Of a DNA stretch of 12,012 nt, positions 6,015 to 12,012 are shown in pieces. Made by a program: the position numbers and the translations under genes. The notes beneath the pieces were generated by a model. That model saw nothing but the letters and a program-made list of their open reading frames with translations, was not told where the DNA came from and made no database searches. Position 1 is the stretch's first letter, and each line of letters opens with the position of its first letter. Source of the DNA: Nitrososphaera sp. (GTDB taxonomy: Archaea; Thermoproteota; Nitrososphaeria; Nitrososphaerales; Nitrososphaeraceae); the NCBI GenBank assembly GCA_025450475.1, contig JANWHJ010000036.1:1-12012 (forward strand), in the 5' to 3' direction.

Positions 6015-7806
6015 CTACCTTCGCCTCCTCTGTCATTACCGCGCTGCCAGCAGCTTTTCTCAACTGGCTATCTATCTGCTTGTCCAGGTCGTCCAGCTTG
6101 TTCAGCTGCTCTTCGGGTATCTCGAACTTTGCCTTCAGCAGGGACGGTATCATCGGCATCGCCCTAATGTCCGCAAGCGGTGTTCCGGCCTTCAAGGCCT
6201 TTTGTGCCTCCTTGTAGAACTTTACCATCAACCTCACCAGCTTTACTTGCTTTTGCGGGCTGCAGTAGGTGTCGACCTTGTCAAATGAGTTCTGCTGCAG
6301 GATGCCTATCTTGATCATTCTTGCCACTTCAAGCACCAGCTTTTCTTCGTCCGGCAGCGCCTCGGGGCCGAGAAGCCTGACGATTTCCTTCAGCTTATCT
6401 TCCCTCTGAAGCAGTTGGTATGATTCCGCCCTCAGGTCGTACCATTCGCCCGTGACGTTTTCCTTCCACCACTTGCTCACGTCTTCAAGGTAACCCGAGT
6501 ATGACTGCATCCAGTTGATCGACGGATAGTGCCTCGAATACGCAAGCCTGGTGTCAAGCGCCCAGAAGGTCTTGATGAACCTAATAGTGTGCGTCGTGAC
6601 TGGCTCGGTAAAGTCTGCGCCTGACGGCGACACTGCGCCTACCAGCGTGACTGAGCCGGCCCTGTCAGGTGATCCAAGCGCCCTGACCCTGCCTGCTCTT
6701 TCGTAGAACTCTGCGAGCCTTGACGCAAGGTACGACGGGTAGCCTTCCTCTGCGGGCATCTCTTCAAGGCGGCCCGACATTTCGCGGAGCGCCTCTGCCC
6801 ACCTACTGGTCGAGTCGGCGACAAGCACCACGTCGTAGCCCATGTCGCGGTAGTATTCTGCTATGGTCACGCCTGTGTAGATTGACGCTTCCCTTGCAGC
6901 CACCGGCATATTGCTGGTGTTTGCCACCAGAACAGTCCTTTCCATCAGCGGCCTGTTTGAGCGCGGGTCGATAAGGTGCGGAAACTCTACAAGCACTACA
7001 GTCATCTCGTTGCCGCGTTCGCCGCAGCCAATGTAGACGACCACCTTGCTGTCTGCCCACTTTGCGATCTGGTGTAATGTTACAGTCTTGCCGGTGCCAA
7101 AGCCGCCCGGGATTGCGCCGGTCCCTCCCTTTGCGATCGGGAAGTATGTGTCGATTACGCGCTGGCCAGTTACCAGCGGGACGGTTGGGTCGTAGCGCTC
7201 GGCATATGGCCTGGGCTTTCGCACTGGCCACTTGTGATACATCTTTAGTGGCAGCTTGTCGCCACCCTTCTCGGTGGTTGCGATGATATGCTCGATGTCA
7301 TAGTCGCCCTCACCTGCAATGTCGGCCAGCTTGCCGCCCGGGTGGTTTGGCGGGACAATGATGCTGTGTGTCACTAGCGGGGTCTCTTCCACAATGCCCA
7401 GAATTGAGCCTGGACCAACCTGGTCGCCCTTTTTCACGGTGGGTTTGAACTTGTATTTCTTCTTCATATCGACCGGGGTTGTTATCACGCCCCTTCCAAT
7501 GAACGCGCCCGATTTTGAAGCAATCTCGTCCAGCGGGCGCTGTATGCCGTCGTAGATCTTGCCAATGATTCCCGGGCCAAGCAGCACTGACAGCGGCTGG
7601 CCGGTCCCGACTACGGGCTCGCCAGGCTTAAGCCCTGATGTGGACTCGTATACTTGGATGAATGCAACGTCGCCGGTTAGCCTGATGACTTCGCCGATGA
7701 GCTTTGAATCGCCCACTTCTACAGTTTCGTACATCTTTGCTGTAGACATGCCATCTGCCTTGACTGCCGGGCCGCTCACCCAGACGATTCTCCCTTTTGC
7801 TACCAC
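6007..7806 (-). CDS. atpA: A-type ATP synthase subunit A (catalytic subunit)
   Basis: Catalytic subunit of the A1 head, making or hydrolysing ATP at the A/B interface; 599 residues, the usual length, with no intein. Visible in order: N-terminal barrel (KGRIVWVSGPAV at 4-15), the inserted domain special to A subunits (about 115-190, with VPPNHPGGK at 151-159), the P-loop GGFGTGKT at 234-241, GCGERGNEM at 260-268 with the catalytic glutamate Glu263, ANTSNMPVAAREASIYTG at 295-312, and DSTSRWAEALREMSGRLEEM at 331-350. Archaeal A subunits usually read GPFGSGKT, so Pro235 is Gly and Ser238 is Thr here. The start is GTG at 7806, sharing one base with the TAG of atpE, and a purine-rich ribosome-binding site sits a few bases upstream. 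The C-terminal tail (KAAGSAVMTEEAKVVA) is Ala/Val-rich. Confidence 0.97.
   Translation of the reverse strand: MVAKGRIVWVSGPAVKADGMSTAKMYETVEVGDSKLIGEVIRLTGDVAFIQVYESTSGLKPGEPVVGTGQPLSVLLGPGIIGKIYDGIQRPLDEIASKSGAFIGRGVITTPVDMKKKYKFKPTVKKGDQVGPGSILGIVEETPLVTHSIIVPPNHPGGKLADIAGEGDYDIEHIIATTEKGGDKLPLKMYHKWPVRKPRPYAERYDPTVPLVTGQRVIDTYFPIAKGGTGAIPGGFGTGKTVTLHQIAKWADSKVVVYIGCGERGNEMTVVLVEFPHLIDPRSNRPLMERTVLVANTSNMPVAAREASIYTGVTIAEYYRDMGYDVVLVADSTSRWAEALREMSGRLEEMPAEEGYPSYLASRLAEFYERAGRVRALGSPDRAGSVTLVGAVSPSGADFTEPVTTHTIRFIKTFWALDTRLAYSRHYPSINWMQSYSGYLEDVSKWWKENVTGEWYDLRAESYQLLQREDKLKEIVRLLGPEALPDEEKLVLEVARMIKIGILQQNSFDKVDTYCSPQKQVKLVRLMVKFYKEAQKALKAGTPLADIRAMPMIPSLLKAKFEIPEEQLNKLDDLDKQIDSQLRKAAGSAVMTEEAKVVA
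6024..6031 (-). promoter_or_regulatory. Ribosome-binding site deciding the TTG start of atpB
   Basis: The minus strand reads AGAGGAGG, a strong match to the 3' end of 16S rRNA, 9 nt before the TTG at 6014. It lies inside the last codons of atpA. It supports the TTG start and lets B be initiated independently of A, in line with the equal need for A and B in the head. Confidence 0.7.
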
Positions 7807-8423
7807 TACGCCTCTCCTCTCAGCATCTGGGCAATGTTTTTCCTTATTAAAGGTTTGAGTCTTTCAATTCTGGAATCAAGAGTGTTGTCGTATGTCATCG
7901 TGCCATCCGCGGATTTTATTTTGATGCCTCCAAGCACGTCGATGCTGCGGTCAGAAACCTTTGCCTGCACCTTCGGGTTCTTTTCCTGCAGGTCTGACAG
8001 TATTTTCCTGATCAGCCCGGAGTCGTTCTTGTTGCATTCAATGACGACTTCGTCAGAGCCGACTGACAAGACGCTCTCTTCAATAATGCTACTACTGAGC
8101 TCCCTGTAGCTGTCCTTGCCGCCAGAGGCCGCAAGCTTTTTCCTTGCTTCTTCAAAGGCGTTGTTGACAGCACTCTCAATTATCAAAAGTTCCTGGTTGC
8201 GGGCGGCAAGCCTGCCTGACCCGACTATTTGGCGCTTCAAGTTCTCGCCCTGCTTTCTTGCAGACTCGACAATCCTTGTGCGCTCGGCCTCCAGTTTGCC
8301 GCGCGAAGCTTCAAGGTTGTTCAGCGATTCCTGGTATGCAGAATCTATCTTTGAAATTAGTTCTGCTTCTTTCTGTGACAAAACCTTGCTGATCGTGCGC
8401 TCCAAAGCAGAATTTGAGCTCAT
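7806..8423 (-). CDS. atpE: A-type ATP synthase subunit E (peripheral stalk)
   Basis: Peripheral-stalk subunit, 205 residues from ATG 8423, close to the family length of about 190-210. Residues 1-110 are a long charged helix (SKVLSQKEAELISKIDSAY, then LEAERTRIVESARKQGE) expected to coil with subunit H. Residues 110-205 form the compact globular part that binds the head, ending with the family-like stretch DGTMTYDNTLDSRIERL near 173-189. It is the first gene of the compact E-A-B-D unit; its stop shares a base with the GTG of atpA. Upstream is an interrupted Mut7-C gene rather than atpH, I or K as in many other archaea, and no C or F gene separates E from A. A TATA-like sequence sits about 30 bp upstream of the ATG. 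Confidence 0.92.
   Translation of the reverse strand: MSSNSALERTISKVLSQKEAELISKIDSAYQESLNNLEASRGKLEAERTRIVESARKQGENLKRQIVGSGRLAARNQELLIIESAVNNAFEEARKKLAASGGKDSYRELSSSIIEESVLSVGSDEVVIECNKNDSGLIRKILSDLQEKNPKVQAKVSDRSIDVLGGIKIKSADGTMTYDNTLDSRIERLKPLIRKNIAQMLRGEA
7811..7820 (-). promoter_or_regulatory. Ribosome-binding site for atpA (GTG start)
   Basis: The minus strand reads AGAGGAGAGG inside the end of atpE, 4-7 nt before the GTG at 7806. With the one-base overlap of the atpE stop and the atpA start it explains initiation at GTG rather than at an ATG. Confidence 0.6.
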
Positions 8424-8442
8424 TTAACTGATTTCGACTGTC

Positions 8443-8976
8443 TCACCCGATTTTAACCTTTTGATGTGGCCATGGTGGGGGGGCTGCTCTTCCAATCCTG
8501 CTCTCCACGGTTTTGGCAAGCGCTCTCATGCGGCTGAGGTGGCCGCCTTCCCAGTATACCTTGCCGCAGGCGGCGCACTGGTAAAACTTATTGTGGTAAT
8601 CTGAGACCTTGTTTGGTATTTCGCTTTTCAGCTGGTCTCGCGTCCTCTCTTCCAACAATCCGTTGCACATCGAGCACCGGGAACCAATGCCATCCAGCTC
8701 GATGGAAGTGACGCCATTCTTGGCAAATATGTGCTCAATGTCGTCGATGTCGCCTGCGCCGCTGATTAACACACCGAGCGCGCCTACCTTGACTACGCGC
8801 TTGAACAGCTCCTTGTCGGATGTAAGGATGACCCTGCCTTATTCGATTCCTGTTTTCAAGATTTCGTTGTCCGGCGAGTGTGCGATATAGAGCGTATCAA
8901 AGCCAAAAAAGCGGAGCTTGCGCGCAACTTTCCCTAGCATCGCATCAGCAAGAAACCTAGGCGCCTTCAGCGCCAA
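8443..8976 (-). pseudogene. Mut7-C RNase-domain protein with zinc ribbon, interrupted by in-frame TAA
   Basis: Homologue of the Mut7-C family (a PIN-like domain plus zinc ribbon), possibly an RNase. The N-terminal half shows the hallmark FLADAMLGKVARKLRFFGFD (residues 8-27 from TTG 8976), with an acidic PIN-type residue, Asp11. At codon 46 (8841-8839) a TAA follows KTGIE. The same frame then continues with GRVILTSDKELFKR, which is what the family shows next, and ends with RCSMCNGLLEE and QCAACGKVYWEGGH, a four-cysteine zinc ribbon. No frameshift is needed, and a single base (for instance CAA for Gln) would restore a 177-residue protein. It is therefore a nonsense mutation, a base error, or readthrough; a GTG at 8772 could start only the C-terminal part. 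The TTG at 8976 overlaps the end of the CBS gene by 20 nt; the start is a guess. Confidence 0.75.
8451..8458 (-). promoter_or_regulatory. TATA-like box upstream of atpE
   Basis: On the minus strand GGTTAAAA, centred about 30 bp before the atpE ATG, overlaps the last codons of the Mut7-C gene. A start about 26 bp downstream would leave a leader of about 5 nt. It is the best candidate promoter for the atpEABD unit, but the match is only fair. Confidence 0.4.
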
Positions 8977-9556
8977 CGGACGACTCGCCCCTACATACTT
9001 CGCAAATGAATGTGCCCTCGTCGTACTGCAATAGGTCTGACCACTCACCGCATTCGTCGCAGTAGCCAGACACGTTGCCTGCCTGCCGGCCAAGCTCTCC
9101 CCGAATAATTGCAGCCTTTTCCGACACGACATCAACAAGCTCAGGCGTAACTGCAATCACGTCTGAAGAAGAAATGATCCCAACAAGCCTCTTTTTGTAG
9201 ATGACTCCAAGGCGCTTTATGTTGTGTTTCCTCAGATGGCGCGCAGCTTCGGTGATGCTCTCGTCGCTCTCTATAGTATGTATGTCCTGCATCACATCCT
9301 TTGCTTTTATCTGGCTGGGCTTGGCGTCCTTTGCCAGGCCGTTTGAAACAATATCCCAGTCAGTCACGATGCCGACAGGCTTGTCCTTCTCCATAATGAC
9401 AATGCTGCCAATCTTTTCCTCCTTCATCTTTTTCGCAATGTCGCGGACGTTGTCGCCTGGGGACGCAGAGACCACCGGGCTATTCATGATATCTCTGACA
9501 ATCACGCGCGTGGTCATGTTCGCGTCGGCGTGTTCCCTGACTGGCTTTCTTACCAC
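8957..9556 (-). CDS. Two-CBS-domain protein with C-terminal zinc ribbon
   Basis: A 199-residue protein. CBS domain 1 spans about residues 20-75 (VRDIMNSPVVSASPGDNV, then PVGIVTDWDIV) and CBS domain 2 about 85-138 (AKDVMQDIHTIESDESI, then LVGIISSSDVI). After a short linker a zinc ribbon has CDEC at 166-169 and CEVC at 185-188. CBS pairs usually bind adenine nucleotides and regulate a partner, and the ribbon suggests contact with nucleic acid or protein; the actual partner is unknown. The start is GTG at 9556, 27 nt after the NFACT stop; an ATG at residue 14 (9517) is a serious alternative, since it lies just before the first CBS domain. A weak TATA-like TAATTAAG overlaps the NFACT stop. The 3' end overlaps the likely start of the Mut7-C gene, so the two are probably co-transcribed. 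Confidence 0.88.
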   Translation of the reverse strand: MVRKPVREHADANMTTRVIVRDIMNSPVVSASPGDNVRDIAKKMKEEKIGSIVIMEKDKPVGIVTDWDIVSNGLAKDAKPSQIKAKDVMQDIHTIESDESITEAARHLRKHNIKRLGVIYKKRLVGIISSSDVIAVTPELVDVVSEKAAIIRGELGRQAGNVSGYCDECGEWSDLLQYDEGTFICEVCRGESSVGAEGA

Positions 9557-9583
9557 AAAATGTAGTCGGATTTCTGACCTTAA

Positions 9584-11575
9584 TTACTTTTGTTGTTGTT
9601 CTTCGACTGCTGCTTCCGGTATGTCCTGCTGCTGGCCCCTAGCGGTGAACGAGATCCTCGACTGGCCAGTCGGGAGTGCCCTCACAAAGTCATCAAGACT
9701 TATGCGCTTGATCGTTTCTGCGACTTCGCCATCACCGGCTATCTTGACGAATTCCGTTTTTGCTTTTCTTGCTGCAGTCATCGGATCCATGCCGCCCTGT
9801 AAGAGAACGGCGTAAAACATTGCCCGCTTTTTTATAGACTCCTCCGGCCCACACACCAGAATTTCTCTGTCGTTCAATTTCACTACTCCGATTGCTAGCC
9901 TTATCTCCACACCCTTAAGGTAGCTGCGTTTGCCTTCTATCACGAAGGAGCCCTTCGGTAGGAACTGGCCAGTCGGCGCCCCTTTTTTTATCTGCCCGGG
10001 TGTCACCCAATAAGCGTCGGCACTTGAGAGGCCGTCCTTCCACGCCCTGCTGAACGAGACGGTCGCCTGGGCCACCTGATGAAGTGATGAATCGATCTTG
10101 CCTTCCTGCGCCGGGACGGCCGCGTTCTTGACAATGAAGAAAGGTGAGCCGTGAATTTCGGCGTGGAACACAACGTCATCCTCTGTAAGGTGCTTGCGGA
10201 TCAGGGCGGAATTGGAAGAGGCGTCGCGTCCACCGATCGCCAGGATCCCGTCGGTGGTGACGAACCACCTGTAGCGCTCGTACCACTCTTTTGCTGTCTG
10301 CTCTCTTACTATGACTTTCTTGTGGATGGCCGCTGTCTGGCCGCGCAACTTTTCGATCTGTGCAAGCAACTTTGCCCGCGCTTCCTCTATCGATGCATTC
10401 CCGCGCTCCATTTCTTTTGCGCGAGCAAAGAGCATGGAGCTGACCCTGGCAAGGTTCGTCTGCATCTCGATCTTTTCTCCTGAAACTTCGACGTATTTCA
10501 CGCCCTTTTCCATCACTACCGAGGCAGAGTTGGCCGCTAGCGCATCGTGGACACTGCCGTCATCGGGGTTCTGGTACGACAGCGACATGAGCTCGTCAGC
10601 GAGCTTGCGTATAGCAGCTGACTTTTGCATCACCTTTTCCATTGCCTTGTTCTGCTCGTCAAGGTCGTGCACTAGGATTGCTATCTGCTTGTCAAGCTCT
10701 ACAGTCTTGCTGCTGCGCCCGATGTCTAGGATTTCGCTGCTGAGTACTTCGTCGACTGCGTCCATGTACGACGCGACTTTCTTGGTGCTCATTTTTGCAG
10801 CCTCTTCCGTCAGTATAGGCAGCGCTTCTATCGGCTTTTCATTTTCAATGATTACTACGGGCTGGTGGTTCTTGCCAGAGCTGACGTCATTGACAAGAAT
10901 CTTGACAGTGAAATAGATCTTCTCCACCTGTTCGTCAGATAGGTGCACCGCCAACTTGCTTTCAATACTTGCGCGCTTGGCCACCTCCTCTACGAATTTT
11001 TTTGGCATTGAGATGCTGCGCCCAATCCATCGGAGCACGTCGAGGCTCTTTGCCTCGCTTCTCAGCGAAAGCATCTGTTCAAGCGTGACATCGAAAACGT
11101 CTACTCCTCTCGCCGGAGGGTAAGCGTACCTCAGCCCTACCCCGAGGGTTCTGTGTCTAACTTCTATCGGGTTGAGGATTGCGGTAATCTGCATGTTCTC
11201 GTCGCATATCGCGATATTGCCCTCACCGAAAAACTCGCATACGATTATTCTCGCAATGCCGTCCGGGTGCCTGAATTTCAATGAGACAATGCGCTCGCTC
11301 CCGATCTGCTCTATCGATTCTAGCTTTGCGCGCTCTATCTCTGCCTGCACAACGCGCTCCAGCCTATTTTCCTCCACCGGCTTGAACTTGAGCCTCGTTA
11401 TCCACACTCCCTTCGCAGAGAGGACCAGCATGATATCTTCCTGCGTCGGATGGTGGAGCTTGAGAAGCAGCGAGCTCTTTGTTATGGCATTGATACCGCT
11501 CACATAGTACCCTGAGGTGACCCTGCTCCTGATCTCATTGACAAGGTGCCGCAGCTCGATGCCGGACAGCTCCAT
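9584..11575 (-). CDS. rqcH: NFACT family protein (archaeal RqcH/NEMF homologue)
   Basis: Homologue of bacterial RqcH and eukaryotic NEMF/Rqc2, which bind the stalled large ribosomal subunit and recruit tRNA to extend the nascent chain in ribosome quality control. From ATG 11575 it has 663 residues. NFACT-N is about 1-200 (EFFGEGNIAI at 114-123, PIEVRHRTLGVG at 136-147). A helical, coiled-coil middle spans about 285-430. The NFACT-R signature follows: YRWFVTTDGILAIGGRDASS at 435-454, HAEIHGSPFF at 471-480, and YWVTPGQIKKGAPTG at 522-536. The DR pair needed for tailing in RqcH (Asp97-Arg98) appears as Glu94-Arg95 (SERIVSLKF). The tail is Gln-rich (EEQQQK). The frame stays open for 33 more codons up to an ATG at 11674, but those residues are unlike the family, and a TATA box 27 bp upstream puts the mRNA start at 11575. 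Confidence 0.92.
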   Translation of the reverse strand: MELSGIELRHLVNEIRSRVTSGYYVSGINAITKSSLLLKLHHPTQEDIMLVLSAKGVWITRLKFKPVEENRLERVVQAEIERAKLESIEQIGSERIVSLKFRHPDGIARIIVCEFFGEGNIAICDENMQITAILNPIEVRHRTLGVGLRYAYPPARGVDVFDVTLEQMLSLRSEAKSLDVLRWIGRSISMPKKFVEEVAKRASIESKLAVHLSDEQVEKIYFTVKILVNDVSSGKNHQPVVIIENEKPIEALPILTEEAAKMSTKKVASYMDAVDEVLSSEILDIGRSSKTVELDKQIAILVHDLDEQNKAMEKVMQKSAAIRKLADELMSLSYQNPDDGSVHDALAANSASVVMEKGVKYVEVSGEKIEMQTNLARVSSMLFARAKEMERGNASIEEARAKLLAQIEKLRGQTAAIHKKVIVREQTAKEWYERYRWFVTTDGILAIGGRDASSNSALIRKHLTEDDVVFHAEIHGSPFFIVKNAAVPAQEGKIDSSLHQVAQATVSFSRAWKDGLSSADAYWVTPGQIKKGAPTGQFLPKGSFVIEGKRSYLKGVEIRLAIGVVKLNDREILVCGPEESIKKRAMFYAVLLQGGMDPMTAARKAKTEFVKIAGDGEVAETIKRISLDDFVRALPTGQSRISFTARGQQQDIPEAAVEEQQQK

Positions 11576-11596
11576 GCCAGAGGAACAGCATGTCGC

Positions 11597-11606
11597 AAAT
11601 ATTAAA
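11597..11606 (-). promoter_or_regulatory. TATA-like box for the NFACT gene
   Basis: The minus strand reads TTTAATATTT, centred about 27 bp before the ATG at 11575, so transcription should begin almost exactly at the start codon (leaderless). This argues against the upstream ATG at 11674. Confidence 0.55.
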
Positions 11607-11641
11607 CAATTGAAAACAGCCGCAAGGCATTTTACCAGCTC

Positions 11642-11650
11642 CAATTTAAT
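11642..11650 (+). promoter_or_regulatory. TATA-like box for the rightward membrane-protein gene
   Basis: The plus strand reads AATTTAAT, followed by an A-run. A start about 26 bp downstream would fall near 11672, after the TTG at 11665 and about 20 nt before the ATG at 11692, favouring the ATG. It points away from the NFACT TATA box about 44 bp to the left. Confidence 0.45.
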
Positions 11651-11691
11651 CAAAAAAGGCAACTTTGGACACATTTGAGCGGGTCTATTAC

Positions 11692-11976
11692 ATGCGCGCG
11701 CTGGCCGGTGTCGCGGCCGGCATCGTCGCAGGCGTTGTCATAAGCAGTGTTGTGCCATTCGGTCAGGCCACTTCGTCTCCTCCCTATCTGATCACCATAG
11801 GCTTGGGGATTGTCTTCTATATCATTTCCGTTGGCATTGGCAAAGGCATAGCCAAGAATGTGCCTAAGGATAAGCGCAGAAAGGTAACGACAGAAGGTAT
11901 CATCCCTTTCATATTCCTGCTACTGACTTTCATGATAATAGTCTATACGGCGCTCAATCAGTCCAATCTAAAATAA
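11692..11976 (+). CDS. Small three-helix membrane protein
   Basis: The only rightward gene in the window: 94 residues from ATG 11692, or 103 from a TTG at 11665. With the ATG start, membrane helices lie at about 2-21 (RALAGVAAGIVAGVVISSVV), 31-53 (YLITIGLGIVFYIISVGIGK) and 69-88 (IIPFIFLLLTFMIIVYTAL). A basic loop between helices 2 and 3 (KNVPKDKRRKV) should lie in the cytoplasm, putting the N-terminus outside or reversing helix 3 by the positive-inside rule. The Gly/Ala-rich first helix and the end (EGIIPF...VYTAL) loosely recall archaeal EMC6/Rab5-interacting-type small membrane proteins; this is only a resemblance. No catalytic residues are seen. It diverges from the NFACT gene with back-to-back TATA boxes. 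The 36 bases after the stop show nothing recognisable. Confidence 0.75.
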   Translation: MRALAGVAAGIVAGVVISSVVPFGQATSSPPYLITIGLGIVFYIISVGIGKGIAKNVPKDKRRKVTTEGIIPFIFLLLTFMIIVYTALNQSNLK

Positions 11977-12012
11977 ATATCGCCGCCAGCTCACCTACAG
12001 CAATTTGTGGGA

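Noticed and set aside
5248..6288. Long open frame of 346 codons on the plus strand
   Set aside because: It runs antisense to atpB and the end of atpA, both firmly identified; its sequence is Ser/Pro/Arg-rich with no recognisable domain.
8839..9156. Mut7-C N-terminal frame extended up to ATG 9156
   Set aside because: The extra residues overlap the coding sequence of the CBS gene's zinc ribbon in another frame; the family domain begins only at about 8955.
10311..10916. 201-codon plus-strand frame
   Set aside because: Antisense to the coiled-coil part of the NFACT gene; composition (Ser, Phe, Ala) is that of a shadow frame.
11576..11674. 33-codon N-terminal extension of the NFACT frame starting at ATG 11674
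   Set aside because: The added residues are hydrophobic and Cys-rich and unlike NFACT N-termini; the TATA box at 11597-11606 lies inside them and the family-like start is at 11575.
1..12012. tRNA, rRNA, CRISPR, insertion sequence or phage elements
   Set aside because: No cloverleaf, direct-repeat array, inverted-repeat-bounded transposase or integrase was seen on reading both strands.

Overview
The window is archaeal. It carries an archaeal/vacuolar-type (A-type) ATP synthase locus, short or leaderless gene starts preceded by TATA-like boxes, an archaeal NFACT protein, a CBS/zinc-ribbon protein and a Mut7-C type protein. The mix of genes, the roughly 50 % G+C and the style of the proteins fit a soil-type Nitrososphaerota (Thaumarchaeota, Nitrososphaera-like ammonia oxidiser). 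That assignment is an inference from gene content, not from a marker gene. There is no rRNA, tRNA, CRISPR array, insertion sequence or phage gene in view.

Layout. Almost everything is on the minus strand, so it reads from right to left. At the right edge a small membrane protein gene (+ strand, 11692-11976) diverges from a large NFACT (RqcH/NEMF-like) gene (9584-11575). Next come a two-CBS-domain/zinc-ribbon gene (8957-9556) and a Mut7-C RNase-domain gene interrupted by an in-frame TAA (8443-8976). The ATP synthase block follows: atpE, atpA, atpB and atpD are packed with overlaps or 2-nt gaps (8423 to 3958). A 42-codon ORF is coupled to the end of atpD by an ATGA overlap. A 516-residue PLP enzyme fused to a rhodanese domain comes next (2231-3781) from its own TATA box. 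The membrane part ends the block: the proteolipid atpK (1780-2106) and subunit a/I atpI (1 to 1614, cut by the window edge). K and I each have their own promoter-like sequence.

How the genes work together. A and B form the catalytic head, D the rotor shaft, E one half of the peripheral stalk, K the c-ring and I the stator membrane channel. Subunits C, F and a normal-length H are not in the window; in many archaea C and F lie between E and A, and here E runs straight into A. The PLP/rhodanese enzyme looks like sulfur or cysteine metabolism and has no obvious role in ATP synthesis. The upstream genes relate to RNA and translation quality control (NFACT, Mut7-C) or to nucleotide sensing (CBS).

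Most interesting points: the 42-codon ORF locked to atpD, the PLP-rhodanese fusion inside the ATPase locus with a changed substrate loop, the nonsense codon in the Mut7-C gene, and non-consensus residues in the P-loop of subunit A and in the DR motif of the NFACT protein.
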